Below, in pieces: positions 48,901 to 60,000 of a stretch of DNA of 60,000 bases. The DNA lies in assembly GCA_914767715.1 (NCBI GenBank), contig OU612066.1:18948283-19008282 (forward strand), given 5' to 3'. Each line of letters opens with the position of its first letter. Position 1 is the stretch's first letter. The notes below the pieces were generated by a model. It saw nothing but the letters and a program-made list of their open reading frames with translations, did no database searches and was not told the DNA's origin. Source of the DNA: Membranipora membranacea. Lineage: Eukaryota > Bryozoa > Gymnolaemata > Cheilostomatida > Membraniporidae. A program made the position numbers and the translations under genes.

Positions 48901-51900
48901 TTAACTAGAAGTTTAAGTTGAATTGCTGAAGTCCTGTTCCTCATGTTTGCGGCAATGGGAGATTTTTTAGCAGGAATTTTCAGTAAAACAGCTGTAAAAC
49001 CCTTTCAACACAATCAACCCATTCATTTAGAAATTGAGCAAGGTCAAAGCAAATACAAGCTTCTTGTAGCCTTCTGTAACAGTAAAAGAAACACAATCAA
49101 TTGTATACAATTATAGTGCCACAATGTAGTATACACAAGCTCCTACTTCCAATTGTCTAAATACCCTTCTGAATTTGCCTCCCACAGATACAAGATTACT
49201 TTGATTTCCGGTTTGACCTGTTTGCTCAAATCTTGTATGGATGGTTCATAATAATCATGAGTGAAGTAGGCTCATCATCACAAGCATGTTTTTGGGGGCT
49301 GCAGCCAGACATGGGTGTACATTGTTTGTATGGTTTCAGAAAAAATGATTACTAGGTCTGCTATATTTGTTGCTGGTTCATTGAATGAAGTCCTAACCTT
49401 AGATGTTGACCAATTCATTAGTCTTCAATGTGGAGCTAGCTAATTTATCTTTGCACAAGGAACATTAGTTACAAAATGAACCAAGGTGCAGTCAGTGATC
49501 TTAGTGGTTCTGCTTAGATCAGCTTGTATCAGAAGAATGACCATTTTACATGCTGACAGGCCTCTGATTAGTACTGTAATTAGTACTGTAATTGTTATTT
49601 GGATTGCCAAATAACTGATCCATTTCACACTTGGTTTGCTCAATAATACATGCATAGATGGATCAGTGAAATCAGCAATTAAAAGGCTCGCCCAACGAAC
49701 CAGCAAACCAAGCTAAATAGACAAACCAAGTTATAAACATGTAACCTGGTAAGCCTAAGTCTGAATATGAGAAATAAATCTATGACTGATCCAGTGCACC
49801 AGCTTATCATTGTTTGCTTCTGTTTTTGGAAGGACCTTAAGATAGCCAAGTCTATCATGTCAAATGTTCTCAATGTTCTTCAAATACTGAATGGCAAAGA
49901 CCAATTCAACAGCAAGTAGTCCCATCTGCTGTTAGTTAAATCATACTGCTTTTCCAAGGTTAATTACTAAAACAAATCTAAATACAGATGAAACAAAGCA
50001 TAATTATATGGTATAGACCAGGGGTGCCCAACCTTTTCTCTCACATGAGCCATTTAAAAATTCAATCACACCAAATGAGCTGACCACGCCGCGTCACGTG
50101 TAGACAACATGGAAACAGTCAGTGATATATGTATGTATATATTCATTCATGTATAAGTGCTGGCAAAATTACCAAAGCAAAGTCATTGTGTGAAAAAATT
50201 TTTTGAGACAATTTCTGGTCATATGAGGCGCCCTGGAGTTTTGTAAGCATTTTGGAAAATTTAGGTTGGCAAGTCTGCAAGAAGACAACTCTACACACAT
50301 ATATACAATGCAGGCACCCAGTACAATGAACTTGTATACACTATACATACATTTAATGTACATTGTACATGCATGAATTGAATGCATGAAATTCGCGCCA
50401 AAAAGCGCGTGAAATTTGCAAATATTAAAATGAGCAATCCAAAAAGCCAAAATGAGCCGAGGTGGCTCATGAGCCATAGGTTGGGCACCCATGGTATAGA
50501 CTATAGATTCTATACCATGCATGCTTGTACAAAAAAGTTCTAGGTTGAATCAGGGAGGGTGGTTGAATCAGGGAGGGTGGGATGAATCAGGGAGGGTGGG
50601 ATGAATGAAGACCCAACTATCCTGCATATGAAGTTGATTCCCCTCCGATTTAAAGTCACCGTTTAAATATGAAGGTATGTGTCTTCGCAGCATGTCAAAC
50701 AATATAATAAATGCTCTTTAATATTCCTGCCAGATGAGACAATTTACTTCATTGATAAAAAGAATTTAATTAATGAAGCATCCATCATCATCTACATACC
50801 TGCTCAAAAAAGCTTTTCCTTTAAGACCCCTATACAAGGCTGCAGTCATGTGGAAACTGAGAGTGAACCTTCCTCTGAGAATCACATCCAGGGATTCCCT
50901 CACTTGGGAAGCATTCCATGGAAAGATATCTTAACCACTGCATTAACAGCGTACACTGTATACTACTGTTAATCAGACTGTCATAGTTTGTGCATTGTAT
51001 TGCTCTTGGTTTATTAACTTGTTGTATTTTGCAAATTTCAGCCCCAATCCCTATACAAATATTACTCAGTCCAATAATGCAGCAGCCTCTGCATCGAGTA
51101 GGCAGAAGGCAAAGTATTGGTAAGTGAAAGTGAAGGTAAATGTCAGTCTACTTGGGTAATATCAAAAGTGAGAAGTCAATAACTTGTGTTGCACAAATTT
51201 AAGTGTTGCTGTTTTCAGGAAAAGGTACGATATGATTGTTAAAGCTGGGTGGTCATAAAATATGGAGTTAGTTTTGGAAAGTAGGCTAAGTTGTGGTAGT
51301 TGCTATATCTGCCATTTAGAGCATTCTCTGCTTCGCTAGTCTTCTGTGCTAAAAAATGATCCTTACCTGTTAAGTATTAGATTATCCCATATTGCTATAA
51401 GCAGTTTTAGCTTGTCCAATTTGTGTCAACCAATCCATTTTACTTACCCCTGCACATCGGCACATCGGCATTAGTAGCTGATTGCCATGTATCTCATGCT
51501 TATGATGCTCCATAGCATACAATTTCCTTGCTCGGGCAAAGGATGTCGTTTCATTCTTATTGCAATTGGTTGGACAGCAAACTTTCAGCTGTTTGAACTT
51601 ACCGAATGCACCCTTCAACACATGGTCTGGGTTATATTTGTCATTTCATTTTCCGACGAAATGGTGGTTGGGCTTCTTCTATTTGTGTTTTATGCCATGA
51701 GAGTTCGAATGTTGCTGTTGCTCCTACCGAGGAGTACGGGCATTAGAAGAAATAAGGCGATTCCTTTTTCTATTCAGACATCAATCATTAACCTGGATGA
51801 ATACATGTCATCATTTTTCTCAATGAAGAAATGATTCATATAAGAAGTATCGATCATTTACTACAATAATGACTTGTTCATTATCAATTATTAACAAAGA

Positions 51901-54900
51901 TATTAAAATACTCATATCGTCTCTAGTAGTTGACCGTTGCCGTACCTCTTCACCTTTATGGATCGGGAGAGGAATTTTTTGTTATACACCTTGATCACCA
52001 TCGCTGTGTATCCACGGATCGGCTTAAGCAAATTTCAGAGTTGTGGGAACCATGTTATTGCCTCCCAGTTCGCACTGAGCTTTAACGCTGAGTCGCTTCG
52101 ACCAAGGCGGGCCACTCTGGTTGGCATCAAATACTGCAGATCAACAGATCCAAGTATTCCCTATTGGGCCATGGAACTAAATGTATTTTTCTTGGGCGAG
52201 CCAAAATACACATGCAAACACACTGAATGTTCCCAGGCTTCCCTGCTCATCCCAAGCATTCTTCTGTAAAACTTTCGAAATAGAAATTAATAGACATCAG
52301 AGATTTTTTACACTTTTGAATCAAATAAATAATTTTGCACCACATTTCCAATCATTGTTAAGTTTTATCGCCTTCGCCCTTGCCAATTCTTTCAAAACCA
52401 GTTCATTCACATGGTGGTTTCTGGATTCTTGGTTCTCTGATGTGTGGGTATGTCATGTTTTTTTGCTCAGTGCTAAGTATCATGAATTTATAATATGGAC
52501 TAAACGCCAGTCCATTTATTTTTTGCCGAATATTTCGAGGGCACCGAGACACCCCCCCTACTGTTAACTCTGCTCACACTTCCATTGTCTACTTGAGTAT
52601 AGTGGGTGGGTCAGTCACAGCCCACCTAGTGCTGGCAGACGAGACCTTAACTATATCAAACACTGACCAACTTTCCACCTTCTGAAACAATTTTTCCATG
52701 GCTCAGTAGTTAATTGAAGAGGGTGGTATGAACTTCCTTTTTTTGTGAGTTTCTTGCCGGGAATATTGTACTGGTCTGTGGTCACACAGTCTTTGATGTA
52801 AGAGAGGTGTTTTACATTTCTTTAGCTTATGTTCCAGTTTGACCAAGATAGAAGTTTTCACATCAGAGTCATTTTAACAAATGCAAACAACTACTAAGTA
52901 GCAGGCCAAGAGAGAGAGAGGCTGTTATTGATGTTCTCATTGTCTTGTATCATTGTCTTATCTCCAGTCTGTCATTTGGGTGACAAACTTGTCCTAAAGC
53001 AGCAGCAAGTAGAGACACAAAAGCACTATAGTTAAATATTTAGTATCTTTGGTTAAATAACGAAAGTCAATCATCAATTTCAACATGAATAGCTCCTTTG
53101 ACAATGTCTAGATATTGGCTATCAGTGTTCTACCCAAATGAACAAGCTCCGCCAGCATAGAAGTAATTCTGATTTTTGAGGTTTTGTGTATTGTGGTAGG
53201 TTGTTCAATCATTGGAACCACTGCTCCTTAGATTTTCACAAAGAAGAGATATTAGCCGCAAAGGAAATCACTATCTGACTATCCATCTGTTTGCATCGAT
53301 CCTAAGGGTTGACATCCTCCTACATTCGCTGTCATATCAGGATGGGTAAACGAAAACGTCTCTCCTTTCTTCTTATTACGGTGCTGATGGCAATGTGTCT
53401 ATTATACAGTTTATATCCTACCATATCATCTTCAGCTACAGTTACCTTGTCTGCAGAAAACAGGAACATGTTGCCAAAATTGGACACAGTAATATCGCCA
53501 ATTATGCGCCATCCTCTGGATAATTGGGATATACCTAACAAGGAGATAACAATCGTCACTGCTTTCTGGAATATCGGTGATGTTGTATCTATGGATGGAA
53601 CGATCAGAACTGTAGATGATTACAAAGACTCTATGAGAAGATTTCAGTTTATTTTGAATCCTGTAGTGGCATATTTTGATGATCAACATATTGCAAACCA
53701 TTTCCAGGTTATTCGAGGCGACCTACAGACTGAAATCAAGGTTCTCAAACAGCAGAGCTTACCAGCTTCTTTCAAAGCTGAGAAATGGTGTGAAATGGGT
53801 TTAATCGAACACAAAAGTAAACTTGAGCGATCATATATAGCAATTACACATGACAAATACAGTGTGTTAGGGCAAGCTGTACTGCAAAATCAGTTCTCAA
53901 CAAGCTATTTTGAAGATTTACCATGCAGCCAGTCAACACAAGCTTTCAGTCTTGTGCTACCTCCAGGATTTATGACTCATAGAATATCATTCAATGCGCC
54001 TGGTGATTTTATGCCCTTACCTAAGGAAGAAATATTCCGCTGGCAGCTGGAATGGGTTTCAACAGGATTATTTATTGGTAACTTGGAGCAATTAATCACG
54101 TTGTGCCAAAGGTATCATGTGGAACTAAAGACATTTTTGCGAGACGGGTTTTGTGGATCTGATGAGCAGGTGCTCTATGCTCTGTACTCTCAGGTCAGTG
54201 ACATGCATTTAGAGGTCGGCCTACAGGCGTATAGGGCAGACCCAAGATACATGAGCGTAAATCACTTGGACTTATTTTACGGGAAATTTACTACATACGA
54301 AAAAATATGATGACCTTAGGTAGTAACCTTATCTCCAAGGAGCTTCAGGTCGATTCCCACCCCTAATTCAGCTGTCGATCACTGTGTTCTGGACAGAGAT
54401 TACTGTTTATGGTGATTGTATTACGATGCTCCAGTTGATTATGTACATAATGATATGTTGTGAGCATGTTCTGATACAAACTATGCTTGATTAGGCATGT
54501 ATGTGCATGTAGGCCAAATGCATGTAAGTATGTTCACAGCCAGAGCCTATGCAACTGGATATATTCAATTTGGTCACTCACCTTTGCCACTTGTTAATGA
54601 AACGCTTTTAGTATTTGAATGTTTGAGCTTGGTAAATTTGCATTTATGTGGAAGAAGAGTATAATGATAACAAATAATTATAACGATGAAAACAAGGATA
54701 GGCTGACTTAACTGTTTAATGTGTTCCTCTGTTCAGTGAATTTTCTGAGAGGTTGTAATTTGTACAATTAGCTGCCACTACCTATCACTAAGATTTTGTT
54801 TGGGATCAGTGACAATCATTATATAAATACTGATCATAATAACAAAACCTTTTTATGTTTTACGAGGATCAAAGCATCAGGATCACTAACGGCGGCGCGA

Positions 54901-57900
54901 CAAAGAATTTTTTTCCATTTTGGTGCCTAAGCTCAACAGATGACTTGACTAATATATTGATGGGACAAAAAATGGTGAAATACCCCTGATTGGACAATTC
55001 TATGTCATTCAAAGTTTTAAATGATCATTATATTTCACAAACAATAAATTTGCGAATGTATAATAATTGTATATGTGTATCTTGTCGTCTTTCTTCTTCT
55101 CCTTCTTTTCCTTCTTTTCAATCTTTTCCTGTATATCACTGTACATATCCTGCTTGGTCTCTTTGTAAAGGTTATTTTGATTGAATTTCCAAAATTTAAT
55201 TGGCTTGTTATGCGGCGGTAAATAGCTCTAAAAATATTGTTGGTGACCAATTCATTTTTTTTAAATTGCAGAAACATTAACCCTCCCTCCCCCCATACAT
55301 GGAAGTATCACCCATGTTGTTTTACCATATATAAAATAGCTTGCTAAAAATGTCAGGAATAACAAGCAAGCAAGCAAGAAAAATTGGTGACACAGTTGAA
55401 TACAGGGTTGCCATTTCTCCAGAAACAGGCTGAAAATATATTTCAGCTTAGTGATCTAATATTGTGATGCAATACTTGGCTCTATGAATGACTTCCATCA
55501 CCACAATTCCACAACTTGCATAACAGGCAATAAACATCCTCTAATGTGGGTACAAGGGTGATGTCACATAACAAACCCTCCCCAAAACAACCCACCTAAG
55601 CAACACAGCAGATTTAGACAGTTTGGGTAAGAGATTCACATTACTTCCTTGAAAAAATCTTTTTCTTTCAGCAGACCCTCAGCAACGCTTTAAAACATTG
55701 TAATTTCGCTTTATAGGTTGTGGTAACAATTCTGAAATGACAAACTTGCTCAGGATAAGAAACTCTTTACTGGGACATTCTGCTCCTAATCTCTCCTCAA
55801 GTCTGGTAAGCTCAATTGGTTTGGGATAAGATAGAGACTTTTTATCAGCTGCTTTTGTATTTGTAACTTCTTTGGGTCTTTAGTGGTTATATATAAAGCA
55901 GCCTAATTTTCAGTGTTATCCAGAAGGCCCACATCCCATGTCTGCCTAAATGCATGACCTACTTTTCTTTTTTAGAAAGAACTAACCATCAGCAGACGAA
56001 GCAGGTATGAAAATGTGAAAACAGATGTGATGTTGATAGTGATTGGCACTATATATGTTATTGACATGAGATGAACCCTTCTGAGCGCATAATCTACTAC
56101 AAAATGTCTAAAAAAACAATACCTGATGTATTATGTTCTATGCTAACTATAAATTTTGTTGAGAACACAACCATATAAATAGTTACTTACTATAAGTATT
56201 TACATGTTTATGGTTGAGAATTAAGCGAAAAGTAACAATGGCTGCCAGCTGAAGTGTCTTTCATTGTTTTACAAGTGGAAGGTCAGCTGTATCTACTCCA
56301 AAGAAGATGAGTATAGTGCCTCAGTTTCCTAGATGCATCTCGCCACAGCTTCAACTATGTAAGTTTATTAAGTCTACGGGTTTGATAGACTGTGAGGCTA
56401 CATTATGTAAGGCTGTGTGCTCCCACCTGAAACTGTAATATGGATTTACCCAGGCTCACATGACACATAGTATGTTAGTATCACATGACACATAGTATAG
56501 TCTGGATGTGTTAGTCAGTGTCACCTGTGTGATGTGTTCCCTCAGTGAATTGGTCTGTTCTAATGGGTGCCTCATCACACAAAACCGTCGCGAAAGTTGT
56601 CACATTCAAATGTCCTCTTGTGGTATCATCACTTAGACCTCGTCTGGCTTATAAGGAGTCAGCTGTCCCTGTCACTTTTCTATATTTTTACATCTGATAA
56701 TTTGTTGTCCACTCAGCAGTTCATAATGGCCTATTATATAAAGGCTTAATCTTAATGTGTAATGATTCTTGTAGCATCATCATTCAGCAATCGAGAAAAC
56801 TCCCTATTTGGTATGGTTCCATATTCCTTACAACTAATGCTCCAGCTTTTGTTTACAGCGCCTGTAATCATAACATTATACAAATTTTTTGTTGTACGCG
56901 AAAGCATCATGCACAGCAAACTATAGTGTCTTAAAAAATTGTGTTAATATTTGAGCACATAATTATCATAATTTTGGCTTTGGTCACCATGACATCTCCA
57001 CTGTTTTCAGATTTACTTGGATGCTAAAGTGTTGTTTTCTTGCACTTGTGTTTCCTTCCCATATTTACTAATGAACTAGTGTTGAGTTATCTGTGTTTTA
57101 CTGTTTGTCTACTGCACAAATTTTTTTATTGTAGCTAGCCCTGTGGAATTGCGGCCCCCTGCGTCACCATTGCCACCACCTATACAGAATTTAAAGAAAC
57201 ATCAAACGTAAGTCTCATACATCTAGCTTTCGTGGCACATGGTTTTAATGGTCATAAGGGGAAGGATTTTCTTTTGCCTCTAAGACACCAGCTGGTTGTA
57301 CGTATGGTGAAACGGCAAAAAATTGTAATGCATTGTAAAAGAAAATCCATATCTCATCTATCTCTGGTTTTAAATTTCCTTTTAACATAAAGAACCACAT
57401 GCACATACTTACATAGTTTCCATTCGCTCTAGAATTCAATATTAATTAAATAAAGTCTGCTTAGTATTGACCGACCAGGTGAATGAATTCTTTAGGGTTT
57501 GAGATTTAGTTGTTACTAATGAAGAATGAGAGACTGTATTGCTTCACCTCTGACATCAATACTATTGGAGGGATTGAGATTGAGATTGAGTAAAAGTTGT
57601 TCACAATTTTTATTGAATAAAGGAATTCTCTCAGAGGTACTATAGATTTGGTTAATGAGCTCATTTAATACAAACTCAGACTAAGATATGTGCATGCGAC
57701 CGTTAATGACTGCTCTAAAACTTAACTGTGTGGAGCATACATCAGCAAGTTGCTTATGATGTCAGCAAGAGATTTGGCTGATACTATACTGACACTAAGT
57801 ACATTTGTAGCTCATATGTAGTTCATATGTAGGCCTCTGCTTCGGACGTTGAAGTTATGGATCGTGTGGAAACTCTGAGTAAATCTACTAAGAACTTTAT

Positions 57901-59211
57901 ATCTAAGCTTGTACGTCTTATGAAGCTTAACCAAGCTATAAAAACTTTCAGGTCTGTGGAAAGTAGGAGATGGAGTTTTGCATCATATGCCTCTTCGGGA
58001 TACAGCACAACCACACAGGGATCAAATGTGGTAAGTTTTCTGGTTTCACTGTCTATCATGTAAGCTTATTGTCTAAGGGATACTGTGCAGAGGTATATAA
58101 GAAACCTATGTTTTGTCTTTGACTCAGAAACCTACAAGCTGCAACCTACAACCCGAGTTGACGCATAAGAAGCTCTTTATATCTTGGTTTCAAATATATA
58201 GGGATATTTTGTGGTAGGATCCAACTCACCTGCCAAGTTGGAGAGGGACAGAGTGCAGTGTACAAATTGGGCAATGACATTGATACAAATCGTTTATGGT
58301 TCAGTAACCAGTAATAAAGTAAACATATGAACTGTTGTTGCGTTTTTTAATAGCTTTGCCAGTATGTTTGACCAGGGAGAACTATTTGACTGAAAGGTTC
58401 TTGTCGCTGCCAGTGCTATCAATGTGTTTTCTAGAATCTAGATAACACCTCTTTTCACAGTTCCTCTTTCGGTGCTTTTGACCTGTAATCAATTTTCATC
58501 CACTCAGAGAATATCAACAAGAAACTCGGAAGGTCAAGGTCAAGTCCCTGGTGAAGCCAGGTAGTTTGTCCACAACCATAGACATCGATACAATAGATGC
58601 CTTATCAATTGTTTGCGGTTCTCGGTATTACTGGTTGACCACCATCAGTGGTAGTGATAGCCTGTTATCTTAATGAATTTCAATATCCAGAAAAAAAAAT
58701 CCTGTTACACCCGGATAGTAGCAAGGATATGTGGGTTAGTTTTTCAGCTAGTCCATTCTTGAAAAAACCCTACCACTGATTTCTTATAAACAGGTGATTG
58801 GTGAAAAGTGGGACGACTCCCAGGAGCGGTCTAGGTTTCTATTTAGCTCTATGTCCTGGAAACACCTCCCCACTACTTGATCTGTCAAAATTAAGGGCAT
58901 CAATAGTATCACTCTGTAAAACAGAGTCTTCACAGGGGGAGGATGGGCTGAACCCAACAACATGATCATATCACTAAGGTACTTGCCGAATGTTGGATTT
59001 AATACATATTTTCATGCGATCCGTTTCAGTCACTGACATCTTCAATGGAGAAGGTGAATCCATTTTTCTCCGGACATGAGACGCACAGCACCACAGAGTC
59101 AGTGACAAGCAGGGAACGGTTCAGTAGCAGCGAAAGCAACCCAGCTTTAGATGAGGATTCAACCAATTCACTTCTGTCACCCCTTCCTAGACCAAGAAGT
59201 CGGAGCTTCAG
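45975..59211 (+). CDS. Microtubule-associated Ser/Thr kinase (MAST family), N-terminal part
   Basis: Ten exons stay in phase for 486 residues: 45975-46343, 46837-47070, 48506-48749, 51042-51119, 55717-55805, 55976-56004, 56276-56358, 57135-57207, 57952-58030, 59030-59211. The gene continues past the window, where DUF1908, kinase and PDZ domains should follow. MAST landmarks in order are RIRNSLLGHSAPNL (321-334), KELTISRRS (339-347), a proline-rich ASPLPPPIQN segment, RRWSFASYASSGY (405-417), STTESVTSRE and PRPRSRSF near the end. The first 200 residues are not recognised; exon 2 encodes a helix-like LTEYELINLFDI block. A stop precedes the first ATG in frame. At 57833-57951 the reading frame of exon 9 extends upstream to a second possible acceptor, but using it would break phase with exon 8. 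Confidence 0.87.
47600..48332. repeat. 23-bp minisatellite (about 32 units)
   Basis: Unit TGTACCATGTGACACAG followed by SCTGTA; the central base of ACAGSCTGT is C or G in near alternation. Several units carry CACGTG instead of CATGTG. Because 23 is not a multiple of 3 and the minus strand unit has no stop in any frame, all three minus frames are open (the longest 311 codons), which is not evidence of a gene. MAST intron 2. Confidence 0.97.
50019..50493. mobile_element. Non-autonomous hAT-type element (475 bp)
   Basis: Terminal inverted repeats CAGGGGTGCCCAACCTTTT and (complement) CATGGGTGCCCAACCTATGG are typical of hAT elements of the Charlie/Tip100 kind, and GTATAGAC occurs at 50011-50018 and 50494-50501 as a perfect 8-bp duplication. 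Subterminal GAGCCA/TGGCTC words are also inverted. No transposase frame. MAST intron 3. Confidence 0.92.
50545..50606. repeat. Tandem CAGGGAGGG half-elements
   Basis: Three units of (T)TGAAT followed by CAGGGAGGGTGG(GA), ending in TGAATGAAG. Each unit is a target-like word plus one terminal repeat, similar in design to the tandem at 12580-12642. Confidence 0.75.
51120..53341. other. MAST intron 4, part before the nested gene
   Basis: About 51370-52570 contains unusually many open frames on both strands for this AT-rich DNA, with a coding-like look on the minus strand interrupted by stops, possibly a decayed gene copy; no family is recognised. The rest is unremarkable. Confidence 0.3.
53342..54310 (+). 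CDS. HtrL/YibB-like type II membrane protein, intronless and nested
   Basis: A single uninterrupted frame of 322 residues from an ATG with a basic N-terminus (MGKRKR) and one hydrophobic signal anchor at about 7-26, the layout of Golgi-resident type II proteins. The segment ITIVTAFWNIGDV (69-81), the VVAYFDD block and the late GSDEQVLYALY (272-282) resemble the HtrL/YibB family, whose members occur in bacteria and patchily in animals and whose activity is unknown, although the fold is thought to be glycosyltransferase-like. The codons upstream (from 53309) are open but have no ATG. It lies wholly within MAST intron 4 on the same strand; an unspliced retrocopy or transferred gene are possible origins. 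Confidence 0.62.
   Translation: MGKRKRLSFLLITVLMAMCLLYSLYPTISSSATVTLSAENRNMLPKLDTVISPIMRHPLDNWDIPNKEITIVTAFWNIGDVVSMDGTIRTVDDYKDSMRRFQFILNPVVAYFDDQHIANHFQVIRGDLQTEIKVLKQQSLPASFKAEKWCEMGLIEHKSKLERSYIAITHDKYSVLGQAVLQNQFSTSYFEDLPCSQSTQAFSLVLPPGFMTHRISFNAPGDFMPLPKEEIFRWQLEWVSTGLFIGNLEQLITLCQRYHVELKTFLRDGFCGSDEQVLYALYSQVSDMHLEVGLQAYRADPRYMSVNHLDLFYGKFTTYEKI
54325..54385 (+). repeat. Weak tRNA-like segment
   Basis: CAGGTCGATTCCCACCCC resembles a B-box/T-arm with one base missing, about 40 bases after TAGGTAGTAACC. It may be a SINE remnant in the 3' region of the nested gene. Confidence 0.2.
56166..56212. mobile_element. Micro-palindromic insertion, CATAAAC family (47 bp)
   Basis: The right end ACATGTTTATG and the left end CACAACCATATAAATA (14 of 16 matching the 32834 copy) are inverted. 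It is flanked by GTTGAGAA at 56158-56165 and 56213-56220, a perfect 8-bp duplication. MAST intron 6, about 60 bases before exon 7. Confidence 0.85.
56457..56498. repeat. Short tandem duplication (17-bp unit, 25-bp period)
   Basis: CACATGACACATAGTAT occurs twice, at 56457 and 56482, in MAST intron 7. Confidence 0.8.
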
Positions 59212-60000
59212 GTGAGAGAGACCGCCGGATACTGTTATATCAACTAAACTATATCGATGGTATCGATGTTGTTAATTGTGTAGAAATCATTCTGTTGAAA
59301 TTTTCTCTGCATTAACATGTAAATACTAGTATTTTTATGTTTATTGCATAGACTTCAGAGAAAGTTCCCATTGATTTGGGCTGTTGGATAGTAAGCTGGG
59401 GGTAATAGACAGGTCGCATTAAAGAGACAACTCATGAGGAATCTATGCCAGTGTTGATTACTGAAATTATACAGAGATTATGTTCAACCACATGATGCCA
59501 ATAGTTACAATTTTTTGAGCAAAAAGTAAAGCTGGTGCATATGTTACATGGTTACACTCAAAAAGCAACTACCTGTCAACCACCTGAGAATCAAAGAATT
59601 ATATTAGGCTATTTAATTAATAGTAAAATATGCCAAGCATAGAATAAGGCAGGGCAATTGCTCTCTAGAGCAGCAGATCGAGGTGAATAGTATGGGGGAG
59701 GGGAATGGAGATCGTCATCTTACTGTATTCAGTTGTCAATTTGGTGACATCCTTGTACTTGTTCTTGGCCCTTGGGATAAACCTTTTGAATGTCCACTTT
59801 GCCTTAGTCTTGTTTTTAACCTAATATGTGTATACATGTGCACGTGAACACATGTATACACCAAAGCTGCAGTGCTTTATAAATGTTTGGTTGCTTTACA
59901 GCTGTTCTGCCAGCATTTTCAGGCAAGTACAATATGAGAGCTTGGTGATAAACCCAGGGTTCAAACAATATTTGATTGGCTGTGCGAAAAAGCCCCATTG
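59212..60000. other. MAST intron 10, cut by the window end
   Basis: No exon is seen. A palindrome TGTATACATGTG...CACATGTATACA (about 59829-59861), which has alternating purine-pyrimidine character, is the only structure noted. Confidence 0.5.

Noticed and set aside
53309-53341. Upstream extension of the HtrL/YibB-like frame
   Set aside because: The frame is open but has no ATG; the ATG at 53342 directly precedes a basic stretch and a signal anchor.

Overview
This is nuclear DNA of an animal. It is AT-rich and carries intron-containing genes with GT-AG splice sites (introns about 0.1-4.6 kb), animal-specific families, minisatellites and many small DNA-transposon remnants. The clade cannot be fixed from the sequence; an invertebrate or early-branching metazoan fits best. 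All convincing genes lie on the + strand.

Layout. (1) 2100-5325: ARFRP1, a complete two-exon Golgi small GTPase. (2) 6485-19840: a complete 13-exon FERM protein of the FRMD3/FRMD5 type with a C-terminal membrane segment. (3) 23576-26025: a complete four-exon ZNF474/ZC2HC1-like protein with seven C2HC zinc fingers; a perfect RFX X-box lies upstream, beyond a transposon cluster. (4) 29515-37412: a complete nine-exon GLCCI1/FAM117-family protein. (5) 45975 to beyond the window: the N-terminal 486 residues (ten exons) of a MAST-family microtubule-associated Ser/Thr kinase; the DUF1908, kinase and PDZ domains would lie further right. (6) 53342-54310: an intronless HtrL/YibB-like type II membrane protein nested in a MAST intron. 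No operon or common pathway is evident. Exon models were assembled by hand from splice sites and phase, and every model closes in frame.

The most striking content is non-coding. Introns and intergenic DNA carry many very short (about 19-47 bp, a few to 79 bp) palindromic insertions bounded by direct repeats of fixed length. The CAAGGAGT and CAGGGAGG families have 7-bp repeats, the CATA...TATG group has 8-bp repeats, and the TAGCCTGTC family has 9-bp repeats. Several are perfect (for example CTATAAC on both sides of a 19-bp element, AGGGATGTA on both sides of a 34-bp element). One TAGCCTGTC copy sits in a dispersed repeat whose second copy, about 29 kb away, has the unoccupied site. They look like mobile elements reduced to little more than their inverted ends.

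Larger elements are also present: a hAT-type element with a perfect 8-bp duplication (50019-50493), a 350-bp foldback element (30354-30704) with a relative just upstream of MAST, a 123-bp palindrome (11728-11850), other inverted-repeat elements, two dispersed repeat families (here Rep1 and Rep2), tRNA-like SINE candidates, and minisatellites of 15, 23 and 58 bp.
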